The notes under the pieces: model-generated
Seen by the model: only the letters and a program-made list of their open reading frames with translations
What the model was told of the DNA's origin: nothing
Databases searched by the model: none
NCBI RefSeq assembly: GCF_001514495.1
Contig: NZ_BCNM01000012.1
Span: 124,001 to 188,000 of the forward strand
Source of the DNA: Paenibacillus pabuli NBRC 13638
GTDB lineage: Bacteria > Bacillota > Bacilli > Paenibacillales > Paenibacillaceae
Reading direction: 5' to 3'
DNA length: 64,000 nt
Part shown: positions 26,720 to 36,392 of the stretch, piece by piece
Layout of the letters: every line of letters starts with the position of its first letter
Numbering within the stretch: the stretch's first letter is position 1
Made by a program: the position numbers and the translations under genes

Positions 26720-28441
26720 ATGAGTTCAACGAATACAACTTCCTCACCGTGGTGGAGAACCTCCACGGTGTATCAGGTATATCCCAAGAGTTTCAATGAT
26801 ACAACCGGGTCGGGCACCGGAGATATCCGGGGTTTGACCGAGAAGCTGGACTATTTGCAGCATCTGGGTATTGATATTGTTTGGCTGCAGCCGGTATATG
26901 TGTCCCCGCAGCATGATAATGGATATGACGTAGCGGACTATTATCGGATTAATCCTGATTTTGGAACCATGGAGGATTTTGACGAATTGCTTAAAGGGTT
27001 AAAGGCTCGTGGGATGAAGCTGATGATTGATATCGTGGTGAATCATTCGTCTACGGATCATGAATGGTTCCAGCAATCTCGCTCTTCCAAGGACAATCCG
27101 TATCGTGATTATTATATCTGGAAAGATCCTGCTCCAGATGGTGGTGTGCCGAATAACTGGCAATCCAAGTTTGGTGGACCGGCATGGCAGTATGATGAGC
27201 AGACAGGGCAGTATTTCCTGACGCTGTTTGACAAGACGCAGGCCGATCTGAATTGGGAGAACGCGCAGGTACGCAAGGAAATACGAGACATGATCAAGTT
27301 CTGGGCGGAAAAAGGCGTTGACGGTTTCCGTATGGACGTCATTAATCTGATTTCGAAGGATCAGCGCTTTCCGGATGATGATGGCAGCGTTTTACCAGGG
27401 GATGGGCGCAAGTTCTACACCGACGGACCACGTGTGCATGAATACATTACCGAGATGTATGAAGAGGTCTTTGGTCCACACAATATTGTAACCGTAGGGG
27501 AGATGTCCTCCACAACGCTGGAGCATTGCATCCGTTACTCCAATCCTGCTTCCCGCGAATTCTCAATGACCTTCAACTTCCATCATCTGAAAGTGGATTA
27601 TCCGAACGGACAGAAATGGGAACTGATGCCATATGATTTTGAAGCGCTAAAACAGCTGTTCAGCGAATGGCAGACAGGTATGCAGGCAGGTGGAGGCTGG
27701 AATGCCCTGTTCCTGAACAACCATGATCAGCCGCGGGCATTATCCCGATTTGCGGATGATGGAGATTTCCGTGCCGAGAGTGCCAAAATGCTGGCAACCA
27801 CGATCCATGGCATGCAAGGTACACCTTACGTTTATCAGGGCGAAGAGATTGGGATGCCTAATCCGGTCTGGAACGATGTAAGCGAATTCCGCGACATTGA
27901 GTCGACGAATATGTATCGATTGCTCCAGGAAGAGCGGGGAAAATCGGCCGAGGAAGCATTCCGTATTGTGAAGGAACGCTCCCGTGACAATTCCCGCACA
28001 CCCATGCAATGGGATGGAAGTGAAAATGCCGGATTTACCACGGGTACACCTTGGATCAAAGTGGATGAACGTTACCCGTCGATTCATGTGGCCCAGCAGC
28101 TGGCTGACCCGGATTCGATCTACTATCATTATCGCAAACTGATTGCTCTTCGCAAACAGCTTAAAGTGCTGACGGACGGACTATATGAACGTCTGGACGA
28201 TGCCCACCCGGATGTTTTTGCTTATGCGCGGTCGAATGGAAGCGAAACGCTGGTTGTCGTTTCCAACTTTAGTAAGAGAGATGTAACATTTACTCTTCCG
28301 AATGCTGTATGGAAGGATCACGTGGCAGGCAAATCAGCAGAATTGGTGGCAGCCAATACGAAGGTAGCGCCTGCACTGGATCAAGAAATATCCCTTAGCC
28401 CGTATGCATCCTATATGTGGCTTATACCGCAACAGGACTAA
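26720..28441 (+). CDS. treA: Trehalose-6-phosphate hydrolase (phospho-alpha-1,1-glucosidase)
   Basis: A GH13 enzyme of 573 residues that splits cytosolic trehalose 6-phosphate into glucose and glucose 6-phosphate. Landmarks are WWRTSTVYQVYPKSFNDTTG at the start and catalytic D206 (GFRMDVIN), E261 (VGEMSS) and D336 (NNHDQPR). The choice of TreA over MalL rests on the next gene, a trehalose-type PTS permease, and on the TreR-like operator upstream. RBS GGAGG lies about 9 bases before ATG 26720. It is 29 bases from treP. No treR follows, unlike B. subtilis trePAR. Confidence 0.92.
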   Translation: MSSTNTTSSPWWRTSTVYQVYPKSFNDTTGSGTGDIRGLTEKLDYLQHLGIDIVWLQPVYVSPQHDNGYDVADYYRINPDFGTMEDFDELLKGLKARGMKLMIDIVVNHSSTDHEWFQQSRSSKDNPYRDYYIWKDPAPDGGVPNNWQSKFGGPAWQYDEQTGQYFLTLFDKTQADLNWENAQVRKEIRDMIKFWAEKGVDGFRMDVINLISKDQRFPDDDGSVLPGDGRKFYTDGPRVHEYITEMYEEVFGPHNIVTVGEMSSTTLEHCIRYSNPASREFSMTFNFHHLKVDYPNGQKWELMPYDFEALKQLFSEWQTGMQAGGGWNALFLNNHDQPRALSRFADDGDFRAESAKMLATTIHGMQGTPYVYQGEEIGMPNPVWNDVSEFRDIESTNMYRLLQEERGKSAEEAFRIVKERSRDNSRTPMQWDGSENAGFTTGTPWIKVDERYPSIHVAQQLADPDSIYYHYRKLIALRKQLKVLTDGLYERLDDAHPDVFAYARSNGSETLVVVSNFSKRDVTFTLPNAVWKDHVAGKSAELVAANTKVAPALDQEISLSPYASYMWLIPQQD

Positions 28442-28470
28442 TTCACATTATATAAGTGGGAAGTGAAAAT

Positions 28471-30489
28471 ATGGCGATCGATAAAAAACAGGTTGAGGAT
28501 ATTGTACGCGCGGTCGGTGGCAAAGAAAACATTGAAGCTGCAACGCATTGCGTGACCCGTCTCCGGTTTGCCTTGTACGACGAGAGCAAAGTGGATTCGA
28601 AAAGTCTGGATCAGAACGATCTGGTCAAAGGACAGTTCTCCTCCCAAGGACAATTTCAGGTGGTCATCGGACCTGGACTTGTGGACAAAGTATATGATGA
28701 AATGATTGAAATTACGGGAGGTGAGCGTGCTTCCAAGGATGACGTAAAGGCTGTGGCTGGTAAAAAGCAAAATCCAATCCAGCGTGCGATCAAAACACTC
28801 TCGGACATCTTTATTCCTATTCTGCCAGCCATCATCACGGCCGGTCTCTTGCTTGGTATTAATAACATCCTGACGGGTCCAGGCATATTCTTTGATGGAA
28901 AATCACTGGTGGATGTCTATCCGGCGTGGAAGGACCTGGCATCCATTATCAATACGATTGCGAGTACAGCCTTTACCTTCCTGCCTGCATTAATTGGTTG
29001 GGCGGCAGTAACACGGTTCGGCGGCAGTCCGCTGCTCGGGATTGTGCTGGGTCTTATTCTCGTTCATCCCGATTTGCTGAGTGCTTATGGTTACGCCAAC
29101 GCAGTCAACGAAGGGACTGTGCCTACGTGGAATCTGTTCGGCTGGCATATTGAGAAGATCGGTTATCAGGGGCAGGTCCTCCCAGTACTGGTATCAGCCT
29201 ATCTGCTCGCCAAGCTGGAGATTTTCCTGAACAAAAGGGTGCATGATTCGATCAAACTATTGGTTGTTGCACCTGTGACATTACTGATTACCGGATTCCT
29301 GGCATTTACCATCATTGGTCCGGTGACATTCGCCATTGCGAATGGAATTACATCCGGCTTGATCTATATTTATGATTCATACGCTGCTCTGGGCGGTCTG
29401 ATCTACGGTGGACTGTACGCATTGCTTGTTATTACAGGAATGCATCATACGTTCCTGGCGGTAGATGTACAGCTGATTGGTAGCCAGGGCGGAACATTCC
29501 TGTGGCCGATGCTGGCACTGTCCAATATCGCTCAAGGTTCTGCCGCACTTGCCATGATGCTGGTGCTGCGTGAGAAGAAGATGAGAGGACTTGCGGCAAC
29601 TTCATCCGTCTCCGCCTTCCTCGGTGTGACGGAGCCGGCGATCTTCGGGGTAAATATCCGTTATCGTTATCCGTTTATCTTCGGTATGGTTGGTTCCGCC
29701 ATCGGCGGTGTGCTGCTGACCCTGAACAATGTGCAGGCAACCTCCATCGGTGTAGGCGGGGTACCTGGATTCCTGTCCATCTTCCCGAACAAATGGGGAG
29801 TGTTCTTCATCGGTATGGCTATTGTGTTGATTGTACCTTTCGTGCTGACTGTTATTTTTGGTAAAGCAAAATTGAGAAAAGAAGACCGAAACGCAGATCG
29901 CACAGTTGTCACTGGAGGACACACGGCAGTAAATGAATCTGACGCCACCACTACTGCGGCAGCGACAGAAACAGATCAAAATCAGCGCTCACGCAGTGCG
30001 GCTCAGGTGGGGAATGACCCTGTGAACACGCTGGAAGTATTGGCACCATTAACAGGTACAGCGGTTCCGCTGGAACAGGTGCCTGACCCGGCGTTTGCAG
30101 AGAAACAAATGGGAGAAGGGGTTGCCATTGAACCTTCGGGCAATCAGGTTGTGGCCCCGTTTGATGCTCAAGTAGCCCATGTGATCAAGAGCAAACATGC
30201 TGTCATTCTTGAACACGCGAGCGGCTTGCAGATTCTGATCCATGTCGGGATCAATACGGTTTCACTCAAAGGCGAAGGCTTCAACATGCATGTGGAAGCT
30301 GGAGATAAGGTGAGAGCCGGGCAAACGCTGCTTGAATTCGACCGCAAGGTCATCGAAGCTGCGGGGTATCCGCTTATTACGCCAATTATTATTCCGGACG
30401 GTCAGGATATGGTTGAGCGCGTGGAGGTCACGACAGGTGATGTTACATCCAATCGTAACGGCGTGCTTAAGGTTCATTTGAAAGGTTAG
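28471..30489 (+). CDS. treP: Trehalose PTS permease, EIIBCA fusion
   Basis: Imports and phosphorylates trehalose using phospho-HPr. Domain order over 672 residues is EIIB (residues 1-80, phospho-Cys27 in ATHCVTRLRFAL), EIIC membrane domain (about 105-465, ten or so helices, with FLAVDVQLIGSQGGTFLWP), a variable linker (480-520), and EIIA of the glucose type (about 530-672, phospho-His591 in ILIHVGINT). B. subtilis TreP lacks the EIIA domain, so this fused version is self-sufficient. Start ATG 28471 is preferred over GTG 28456, which precedes the ribosome site. A terminator follows. Confidence 0.94.
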   Translation: MAIDKKQVEDIVRAVGGKENIEAATHCVTRLRFALYDESKVDSKSLDQNDLVKGQFSSQGQFQVVIGPGLVDKVYDEMIEITGGERASKDDVKAVAGKKQNPIQRAIKTLSDIFIPILPAIITAGLLLGINNILTGPGIFFDGKSLVDVYPAWKDLASIINTIASTAFTFLPALIGWAAVTRFGGSPLLGIVLGLILVHPDLLSAYGYANAVNEGTVPTWNLFGWHIEKIGYQGQVLPVLVSAYLLAKLEIFLNKRVHDSIKLLVVAPVTLLITGFLAFTIIGPVTFAIANGITSGLIYIYDSYAALGGLIYGGLYALLVITGMHHTFLAVDVQLIGSQGGTFLWPMLALSNIAQGSAALAMMLVLREKKMRGLAATSSVSAFLGVTEPAIFGVNIRYRYPFIFGMVGSAIGGVLLTLNNVQATSIGVGGVPGFLSIFPNKWGVFFIGMAIVLIVPFVLTVIFGKAKLRKEDRNADRTVVTGGHTAVNESDATTTAAATETDQNQRSRSAAQVGNDPVNTLEVLAPLTGTAVPLEQVPDPAFAEKQMGEGVAIEPSGNQVVAPFDAQVAHVIKSKHAVILEHASGLQILIHVGINTVSLKGEGFNMHVEAGDKVRAGQTLLEFDRKVIEAAGYPLITPIIIPDGQDMVERVEVTTGDVTSNRNGVLKVHLKG

Positions 30490-30508
30490 TTATAAAGTGA
30501 AATTCCTG

Positions 30509-30543
30509 AGGGGCTGCGGTATTCGCAGCCCCTATTTTCATGC
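30509..30543 (+). terminator. Terminator of the tre operon
   Basis: AGGGGCTGCG/CGCAGCCCCT ten-bp stem with a GTATT-type loop and ATTTTC tail, 20 bases after treP. Confidence 0.85.
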
Positions 30544-30763
30544 CGAGACCGAGATAAGCTGAAGGTATATCCACCTGTATGGGGAGTCTTTAAGCAGTTC
30601 GTTTTTTTTCGTTAGTATCATGGTAAACTGTACAATAGGAAGAATCTACAGAGGCTTATGTTCCCAGCAATCAGAATGCAGCACCAGGTCCAGACATGTT
30701 CGGATGGAGATGCTCATATGGTTCAAAAGAGAGTTCCTAGTCGAAGGACGGAGGAGGAGAGCC

Positions 30764-31618
30764 ATGACTCGTGTTGCGGTGATGGTCATTCATGGTCTGG
30801 GTATGCAGAAGGAAGATTATGCCGATACGCTCATTTCTCGTTTGCATAAGGAATTCGATCACGTTATGGTGCTGCCGGGAGCAGCCAAGCAGCTGCTTGA
30901 CATCGAGCCGGTATATTGGGCTGACGTATTTGAGGAGCGCGAAGAGGCATTGTTTCAGCAGTTGGTCCGTTCTCAGGGATTAAATTATCAGGTGCTGCGA
31001 CGTTTTGTTATCCATTATCTGGCAGATGCCGTGGCTTATCAGCCTGTGGAACATCAAGGCCATAACTATGATGCAGTTCACCGTACGTTGAACCGGGCAA
31101 TGCATGCTCTTGCACAGCGGAATGGACCGGAGGCTCCGCTCTGTATCATTGCTCATAGTTTGGGAGCGGTGATTGCAAGTAATTTTTTCTATGATCTGCA
31201 ATATCCGTCCAGCCGCACACCTTCCATCGTGGATGTTACGTCCGCCTTGGAACGGGGAGATACCTTAACGAACTTTTATTCCTTTGGAACGACATTGCCG
31301 CTGTGGAGCTTGCGTTATCACGACTTCAGTCGGCCGATTCAGGTTCCTTCGCCGCTGACAGAGCAGTATTTCCCTGGGCTGGAGGGGGAATGGGTTAACT
31401 TTTATGATCGAGATGATATTCTGGGTTACCCGCTGCGTCCCATTGATCCGGCATATGAGGCGGCGGTCAAGGAAGACATGGAAATTAACTCTGGCAATTT
31501 GATCGGAAGCTGGAATCCGCTAAGCCATGGGGGTTATTTTTCGAATGGAACCATGAATCGGAGAATTGCACAGGGACTGGCTCGAACGTGGACGTGGGTG
31601 AATCGTGGATCACATTAA
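30764..31618 (+). CDS. Alpha/beta hydrolase of unknown substrate
   Basis: The 284-residue protein starts at ATG 30764 (GGAGGAGG upstream), giving MTRVAVMVIHGLGMQKEDYAD with the oxyanion HGLG motif. The nucleophile elbow is AHSLGAV (GxSxG variant) near residue 132. It resembles small lipase-like chain A proteins found in Bacillales; substrate unknown. The frame extends further upstream to 30620, but that part lacks an RBS and reads as leader. It is followed closely by two small genes, probably one transcript. Confidence 0.75.
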   Translation: MTRVAVMVIHGLGMQKEDYADTLISRLHKEFDHVMVLPGAAKQLLDIEPVYWADVFEEREEALFQQLVRSQGLNYQVLRRFVIHYLADAVAYQPVEHQGHNYDAVHRTLNRAMHALAQRNGPEAPLCIIAHSLGAVIASNFFYDLQYPSSRTPSIVDVTSALERGDTLTNFYSFGTTLPLWSLRYHDFSRPIQVPSPLTEQYFPGLEGEWVNFYDRDDILGYPLRPIDPAYEAAVKEDMEINSGNLIGSWNPLSHGGYFSNGTMNRRIAQGLARTWTWVNRGSH

Positions 31619-31648
31619 ATGTCAGATGTAGGGAGGAGGATCATCATA

Positions 31649-31912
31649 ATGGAATGCAGGACAGGCTGTGCCGCATGTTGTATCGCGATTTCCATCTCAT
31701 CGCCGATACCCGGGATGGCTGACGGCAAGCCCGCAGGTGTGCGCTGTGTACAGCTGACAGAAGACAATCGCTGCGGAATTTTTGGTCAGAAGGAGCGTCC
31801 GGCTGTATGCAGCGGATTGCAGGCTTCGGAAGAGATGTGCGGCAGCACGGACCAGGAGGCCTTTGAACGATTAAGCTGGCTGGAGCAGGAGACCGCACCA
31901 AGTTCAGTGTAA
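31649..31912 (+). CDS. YkgJ-type cysteine-cluster protein
   Basis: The 87-residue protein, starting at ATG 31649 with GGGAGGAGG 9 bases upstream, has the conserved pattern CRTGCAACCIAISISSPIPGM...GVRCVQLTEDNRCGIFG...RPAVCSGL. This is the zinc- or iron-binding Cys cluster of the YkgJ/CxxCxxCC family. The biochemical role is unknown. It lies 30 bases after the hydrolase stop. Confidence 0.8.
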   Translation: MECRTGCAACCIAISISSPIPGMADGKPAGVRCVQLTEDNRCGIFGQKERPAVCSGLQASEEMCGSTDQEAFERLSWLEQETAPSSV

Positions 31913-31987
31913 CAAGGTTGTTTTGGGTTAAAAGGTTAATTATACTTAATATGGAAGAGGGCTGAGGTGAGAAAGGAGAGGTTGTGG

Positions 31988-32194
31988 ATGATGGGATTTG
32001 CCAAACGGTTTGTCGCGGTGGTCGTGAATATGGCTGGGGAGTTATGGATGGGTTTCTACAGGCGAAACTCGGACTTCTACGATAAGCAGACAACAGGGTC
32101 AAAGAGCAAACTTGGGTATTTTTCCTTTATTATAGCGGCCGCTGCAGTAACCATAGGCATCGTAAGTTGGATGTACAGTCGGATGTATTCCTAA
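31988..32194 (+). CDS. Small single-pass membrane protein, unknown
   Basis: The 68 residues (start ATG 31988, AAGGAGAGG 6-7 bases upstream) have an amphipathic N-terminus and one helix near the C-terminus (GYFSFIIAAAAVTIGIVSWMY). No family recognised. It is the last gene before a strong terminator, so it probably shares a transcript with the Cys-cluster gene. Confidence 0.6.
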   Translation: MMGFAKRFVAVVVNMAGELWMGFYRRNSDFYDKQTTGSKSKLGYFSFIIAAAAVTIGIVSWMYSRMYS

Positions 32195-32210
32195 TTCAAG
32201 TCAGAATACC

Positions 32211-32258
32211 AAAGAGAGTATCCGCAGTGTGGAAATCAGGCGGATACTCTCTTTGCTG
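32211..32258. terminator. Terminator, perfect 15-bp stem
   Basis: AAAGAGAGTATCCGC pairs perfectly with GCGGATACTCTCTTT around a 14-base loop. The A-run on the left and T-run on the right allow use in both directions, between the small membrane protein gene and the converging MFS gene. Confidence 0.85.
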
Positions 32259-32354
32259 CGTTCATGTACTTGTTGTTGCGAGCCTAGTGGTAAACGTGCT
32301 ATACGAATCAGGTCAAGAAAGAAGGGTTCATCACTTTCGCTACTCTGCTGAATT

Positions 32355-33692
32355 TCAATCTGATCTGTTCGCCACGAGAACACGGGCAGAAGGCTTCGGT
32401 TCTTTGAACATCATATAGTACATCAGCGATGATATTACGTATAGACTGCCAGTAATGCTGAACGTGATCGCATAACCCCAATATGTGCCATATGTCGTCA
32501 CGAGGTAAGATTGTACAGGCCCCATGGTAGCCCATCCCGTCATAAAGGCAGTCTGCATCAGTGAGTTGGCAATTCCGCGCCGTTTGTCCGATACTCGGTC
32601 TACGAGAATGGCGGATTGAATCGGATTGGCTGCATTCATCAAGGCCTGTCTAAATAAGAAACTTACCGAAGAGATTAACAGTAGATTCGTGAACCCAGTC
32701 AGCAGCAGGAAAGGCAGTGACATGACCTGGAAGATGACAACAGCCCGAACACTTCCCACCTTGGCCGCGAGTGTAGGTCCGATCAGCATCGATACAATGG
32801 TCATGATCTGACCCAATGAAATCAGCAGACTCATGGCGCTCAAGGATACCGAGAATCGGTTGGTAAAGTATAGATTCAGATAAGGAACAACCAGTCCCGA
32901 ACCAAATCCGATTAATAATTGGGTCACTACAAATTGACCGATTAATCGGGAATCTTTCTTTTGGCTAGAGGGGGCGTTTTTCCTGTTTTGTCCCGGAAGT
33001 TGATCGTCACCCTGTTCGCCTCCTGCTGCCGATGTCGCAGATTCAGAAGGGGGTGGCACGGGAGTCTCAACTTGAGGTGCCTTCTTATCCTCGGATACAA
33101 ACAACATCGGGATAAATGCAACAAGTGTAGCAGCGCCGCCCACGAACAATACGGTTTGCAGCCCTGTGACTTTGGCAAGGCCTGCTGTATGAAGCAGGTC
33201 TGCAAACACGCCGCCACCCAAGCTGCCAAGTACCTGAGAAGCAAGCACGAGGGAGGAGTAATAGCTGAACATCTTCAGCCGTTGACTTTTCTTCACATTC
33301 TCAGCGAGGAAAGGAATGGCCAGCACCTGAAATACACCAGCGAAAAGTCCTGAAAATACAGCAAACCAGATCAGTCCGCTGGCAGAATAATCGAAGGAAC
33401 GGCCAATCAGGAAGATACCACTGAACAAAGCGCCGGTAATCAGCAGTCGCTTGCGACTGAAGAAATCGCCACAAAGTCCAATGGGAACAAACATAATCGC
33501 TGTTGCTAATGATTGAATACTTACAATCTGGCCGTTCATTGTATCATTGTAGCCCAGACCCTGAATGTACAGATTGTACAAGACAGAGAACATGCCATTT
33601 CCGATCTGATACAAGATGCTTGCCAGAAAAAACAATTGAATATTGCGGGACCAGCCCCGAATTTCAGCATGAATCTGTTGTAGAAGTCTCAA
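32355..33692 (-). CDS. MFS transporter, 12 helices
   Basis: A 445-residue major-facilitator protein. The N-half begins QLFFLASILYQIGNGMFSVLYNLYIQGLGYND and contains the loop-2 type motif GDFFSRKRLLI. A long polar central loop (about 205-250, Pro/Ser/Gln-rich) separates the two halves. Start is TTG 33692 with GGGGG 8 bases upstream. Sequence alone suggests a drug- or metabolite-exporter-like MFS; substrate unknown. Confidence 0.85.
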   Translation of the reverse strand: MRLLQQIHAEIRGWSRNIQLFFLASILYQIGNGMFSVLYNLYIQGLGYNDTMNGQIVSIQSLATAIMFVPIGLCGDFFSRKRLLITGALFSGIFLIGRSFDYSASGLIWFAVFSGLFAGVFQVLAIPFLAENVKKSQRLKMFSYYSSLVLASQVLGSLGGGVFADLLHTAGLAKVTGLQTVLFVGGAATLVAFIPMLFVSEDKKAPQVETPVPPPSESATSAAGGEQGDDQLPGQNRKNAPSSQKKDSRLIGQFVVTQLLIGFGSGLVVPYLNLYFTNRFSVSLSAMSLLISLGQIMTIVSMLIGPTLAAKVGSVRAVVIFQVMSLPFLLLTGFTNLLLISSVSFLFRQALMNAANPIQSAILVDRVSDKRRGIANSLMQTAFMTGWATMGPVQSYLVTTYGTYWGYAITFSITGSLYVISSLMYYMMFKEPKPSARVLVANRSD

Positions 33693-33769
33693 GTGGTTTC
33701 CCCCAGTCTGCCTGTACAGTCATTTTAGTTTAACAGGAATGGGAGATTTGCGGAAGAATTGACCACTGT

Positions 33770-34477
33770 TTATTTTGGAATGGGTGATCCGAGCACACGG
33801 GCAATCACGAATCCATCGTAGCCTTTGCTGCCTACCGTTTGCAGTGCTGTCGCTTCAAGGCTGGGATGATCAGCAATTAGCTTCAGGAAAGAGCGAACAC
33901 CCTGAACTCTGGGGTCGGTACTTTCTTCATTTATAACTTCGCCGTCCCTGACGATGTTGTCACCAATAATAAGACTTCCCGGACGAGCCAGACGAAGTGC
34001 CCATCTTAGATAATCAGGATTACTCGGTTTGTCAGCATCGATGAAGATAAAATCAAAGGGCTCCCTGTACTCTTCCTGAACGTCGGGAAGGGTAGTCAAT
34101 GCAGGGCCAACTCGAAGATCAACCTTGTGAATTAGTCCTGCACGCGTAAGGTTGGTACGTGCCATGTCTGCATGACGGGGTTCAGCCTCCAGAGTGACGA
34201 TACGTCCGTGCTCGGGGAGGGCTCTTGCCATCCAGATCGTGCTGTACCCGCCGAGCGTCCCGATTTCCAGTACACGTGCTGCGCCCTGTATTTGAAGCAG
34301 GAGCTGAAGCAGCCTCCCTTGATTAGGTGCAACATCATGAGCGGGCAAACCGGCTTCGGCATTGGTACGCAGGGCCTGCTCCAGCACGGAATCCCGGGGA
34401 ATAAGCAGATCATTCAGGTATTCGTCAACTTGACTCCAGAGATGTTGGTTAGAAGCATTTATACTTTTCATAGTCAT
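33770..34477 (-). CDS. SAM-dependent O-methyltransferase (caffeoyl-CoA OMT-like)
   Basis: The 235-residue class I methyltransferase shows ARVLEIGTLGGYSTIWMAR (SAM site), VTLEAEPRHADMAR, and the metal-binding FIFIDADKPSNPDYL and LIIGDNIVRDG segments of the cation-dependent OMT_3 family. Start ATG 34477 (GGGGAAGG 6-7 bases upstream) is preferred over the ATG at 34498. It is divergent from the LysR gene, with a perfect inverted repeat between them, so that regulator probably controls it. Confidence 0.88.
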   Translation of the reverse strand: MTMKSINASNQHLWSQVDEYLNDLLIPRDSVLEQALRTNAEAGLPAHDVAPNQGRLLQLLLQIQGAARVLEIGTLGGYSTIWMARALPEHGRIVTLEAEPRHADMARTNLTRAGLIHKVDLRVGPALTTLPDVQEEYREPFDFIFIDADKPSNPDYLRWALRLARPGSLIIGDNIVRDGEVINEESTDPRVQGVRSFLKLIADHPSLEATALQTVGSKGYDGFVIARVLGSPIPK

Positions 34478-34563
34478 ATGTTCCTTCCCCAATTGCATGT
34501 ATTGGATTTCATGCTTTAACTATAAAGGGGGTAAATACATAAATAAAATATATATTATGTATG

Positions 34564-34588
34564 TTAATATAACTTTAGGTTATATTAA
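34564..34588. promoter_or_regulatory. Perfect inverted repeat in the OMT-lysR divergent region, likely LysR operator
   Basis: TTAATATAAC (34564-34573), spacer TTTAG, and GTTATATTAA (34579-34588): 10 of 10 bases match. LysR-type regulators typically bind such dyads in the divergent promoter region next to their own gene. The repeat ends 24 bases before the lysR start. Confidence 0.7.
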
Positions 34589-34612
34589 GCTGATGTTAAG
34601 GGGGTGTAGCGG

Positions 34613-35509
34613 TTGAATTTGCACGGATTACGATTGTTTCATGCCATCGTGAGGTATGGGGGAGTTACGCGTGCGGCAGAAGAACTCAACATTAGTCAGC
34701 CCGCGGTTTCATCCCAAGTGAAGAAATTTGAGCGTGAACTGGGCATTCCATTATTCGCTGCGGAGGGGAGAAGACTGGTTCTTACGGATGCTGGGGTCCA
34801 GTTGACGGGCTATGCAGAACGTTTGTTTATGCTGGAACAGGATGTCGAGAATTTTGTGCAGGATTTTCGGGCGGGCAAGAAAGGGCTGATTCGACTTACA
34901 GCAACCTATTTGCCCTCGAATTTCCTGCTGCCGGGATGGATTGCCCGTTTCAAGCAGATGCATGAGGAGGTGGAACTGGTTGTGAGCACAACCAACACCC
35001 GTATGGCTTTTGACCAACTGCTGCGTTATGAGGCCGAGATTGCGGTGTATGGTGGAAGTGGAATAACCCATCAAGGTGTCCATTGGGACGAATTGTTTGA
35101 AGATGAAATGTGGTTTGTGGTACATCCCGATCATCCCTATGCGGGAAAAGAAATTGAGCTGTATGAGATGGTGGCGGAACCCTTCATTATGCGCGAAGAA
35201 GGCAGTGCTACGCGTGAGCGTCTGGTCTCTCTTTGCACAACCAATAACCTGGCTGCTCCCCGCATTGCACTTCAGTTCAATGGATTGAACGAAACGATCA
35301 GTGCGGTGAAAGCCGGTTATGGGGCCAACTTTATTTCTTCTCTGGTCGTGAAGGAAGATGTACAGCAAGGCAGACTTGCACGAGTATTCGTTCGAGGGGT
35401 GCAGCTGAAAAACACGGTTGCTGTATGTACACGAGCAGGGGAAGCGTTGTCTCCTGCCGCACAGCTTCTGGTCGAGCTCATCAGACAGGAAGCATCATTG
35501 ATCCGATAG
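34613..35509 (+). CDS. LysR-family transcriptional regulator
   Basis: The 298 residues fit LTTR length. The N-terminal winged helix is LHGLRLFHAIVRYGGVTRAAEELNISQPAVSSQVK-type (residues 2-60), and the C-terminal effector-binding domain runs from about residue 90. Start is TTG 34613 with AAGGGGGTG 5 bases upstream. It is divergent from the O-methyltransferase gene, the most likely target along with itself. Effector unknown. Confidence 0.92.
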   Translation: MNLHGLRLFHAIVRYGGVTRAAEELNISQPAVSSQVKKFERELGIPLFAAEGRRLVLTDAGVQLTGYAERLFMLEQDVENFVQDFRAGKKGLIRLTATYLPSNFLLPGWIARFKQMHEEVELVVSTTNTRMAFDQLLRYEAEIAVYGGSGITHQGVHWDELFEDEMWFVVHPDHPYAGKEIELYEMVAEPFIMREEGSATRERLVSLCTTNNLAAPRIALQFNGLNETISAVKAGYGANFISSLVVKEDVQQGRLARVFVRGVQLKNTVAVCTRAGEALSPAAQLLVELIRQEASLIR

Positions 35510-35530
35510 TGTAGTTTAACTTTAATAGAG

Positions 35531-36259
35531 TTAACTACCTGTATTATTTGTCCCTTTTCTGGCAGCTCCCCAAGAGTACAGCCGGGCGTATAGGGTTACT
35601 GCACCTATGATAAGAACAGGAATCCAGACTGCTATCATCGGGACATGATGGAACAGCAGTGCAGCTAGAATAACGCCGCCCAGATAGATCACAACAGCAC
35701 CTGCTCGGAGGTAGGCATCTGCTGACAGGGCTTTGGCCAGAGAGCGGATATTGGCGTGACGCAGTCGCTGCAGGATGCTAACGGCATCCTCAACCACGGC
35801 GGCCAGATTATTGGTGAGCACGGTGGTTGAAATGCCAGCAATACCTATTCGGCGTGCGGCTGTCGTCTGCATCCCCATGGCGATCGCCAGAACAGCAATG
35901 AACAGATAGGATAATTGTTCCGAATAAGGACTGATCATGGCCATGGCAAAGAGCAGAAGCAATATGCTTTCTACAGTGAACACGGTTGTGACCCGAGAAG
36001 ACCAGCCATTTTTCGTCTGCACATGACCAATCATGTGTGCCGCGATGGCATTTCCGGCAATAAAACCGATGAGGGCGAGCAGCGAACGCAATACGACAAA
36101 TTCCTGGGCATGGGCAACCGCAATTCCCAGCAGCACAATATTGCCCGTCATATTTGCTGTAAGCACATGCCCCAGTCCAAGGTATCCGATCACATCGACC
36201 ATTCCGGCAGACATACAGAGCAGCAGCATGGCATACTTTTGGAGGGTGCATTGGTTCAT
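35531..36259 (-). CDS. YoaK family (DUF1275) membrane protein
   Basis: The 242-residue protein has about six helices and the family segments MSAGMVDVIGYLGLGHVLTANMTGNIVLLG and GMQTTAARRIGIAGISTTVLTNNLA. Function is not established. ATG 36259 with AAAGGA 9 bases upstream is my start; TTG 36277 with GGAGGGG is an alternative. It converges on the lysR stop with only 21 bases between. Confidence 0.88.
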   Translation of the reverse strand: MNQCTLQKYAMLLLCMSAGMVDVIGYLGLGHVLTANMTGNIVLLGIAVAHAQEFVVLRSLLALIGFIAGNAIAAHMIGHVQTKNGWSSRVTTVFTVESILLLLFAMAMISPYSEQLSYLFIAVLAIAMGMQTTAARRIGIAGISTTVLTNNLAAVVEDAVSILQRLRHANIRSLAKALSADAYLRAGAVVIYLGGVILAALLFHHVPMIAVWIPVLIIGAVTLYARLYSWGAARKGTNNTGS

Positions 36260-36392
36260 CCTTATCCGTCCTTTCAAAAAAAGTAACCCCTCCAGTATAC
36301 AGCCATAACACTTGTTTCTTCAAAATGAAGTTCATGATGCAATGCCAATTTCCCATATCAGCAAACATGTATACATTGTCCCTGCCTTGAGG

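Noticed and set aside
30620..30763. In-frame 48-codon N-terminal extension of the hydrolase
   Set aside because: The strong GGAGGAGG site lies directly before ATG 30764 and that start gives the expected HGLG position; the extension is leader.
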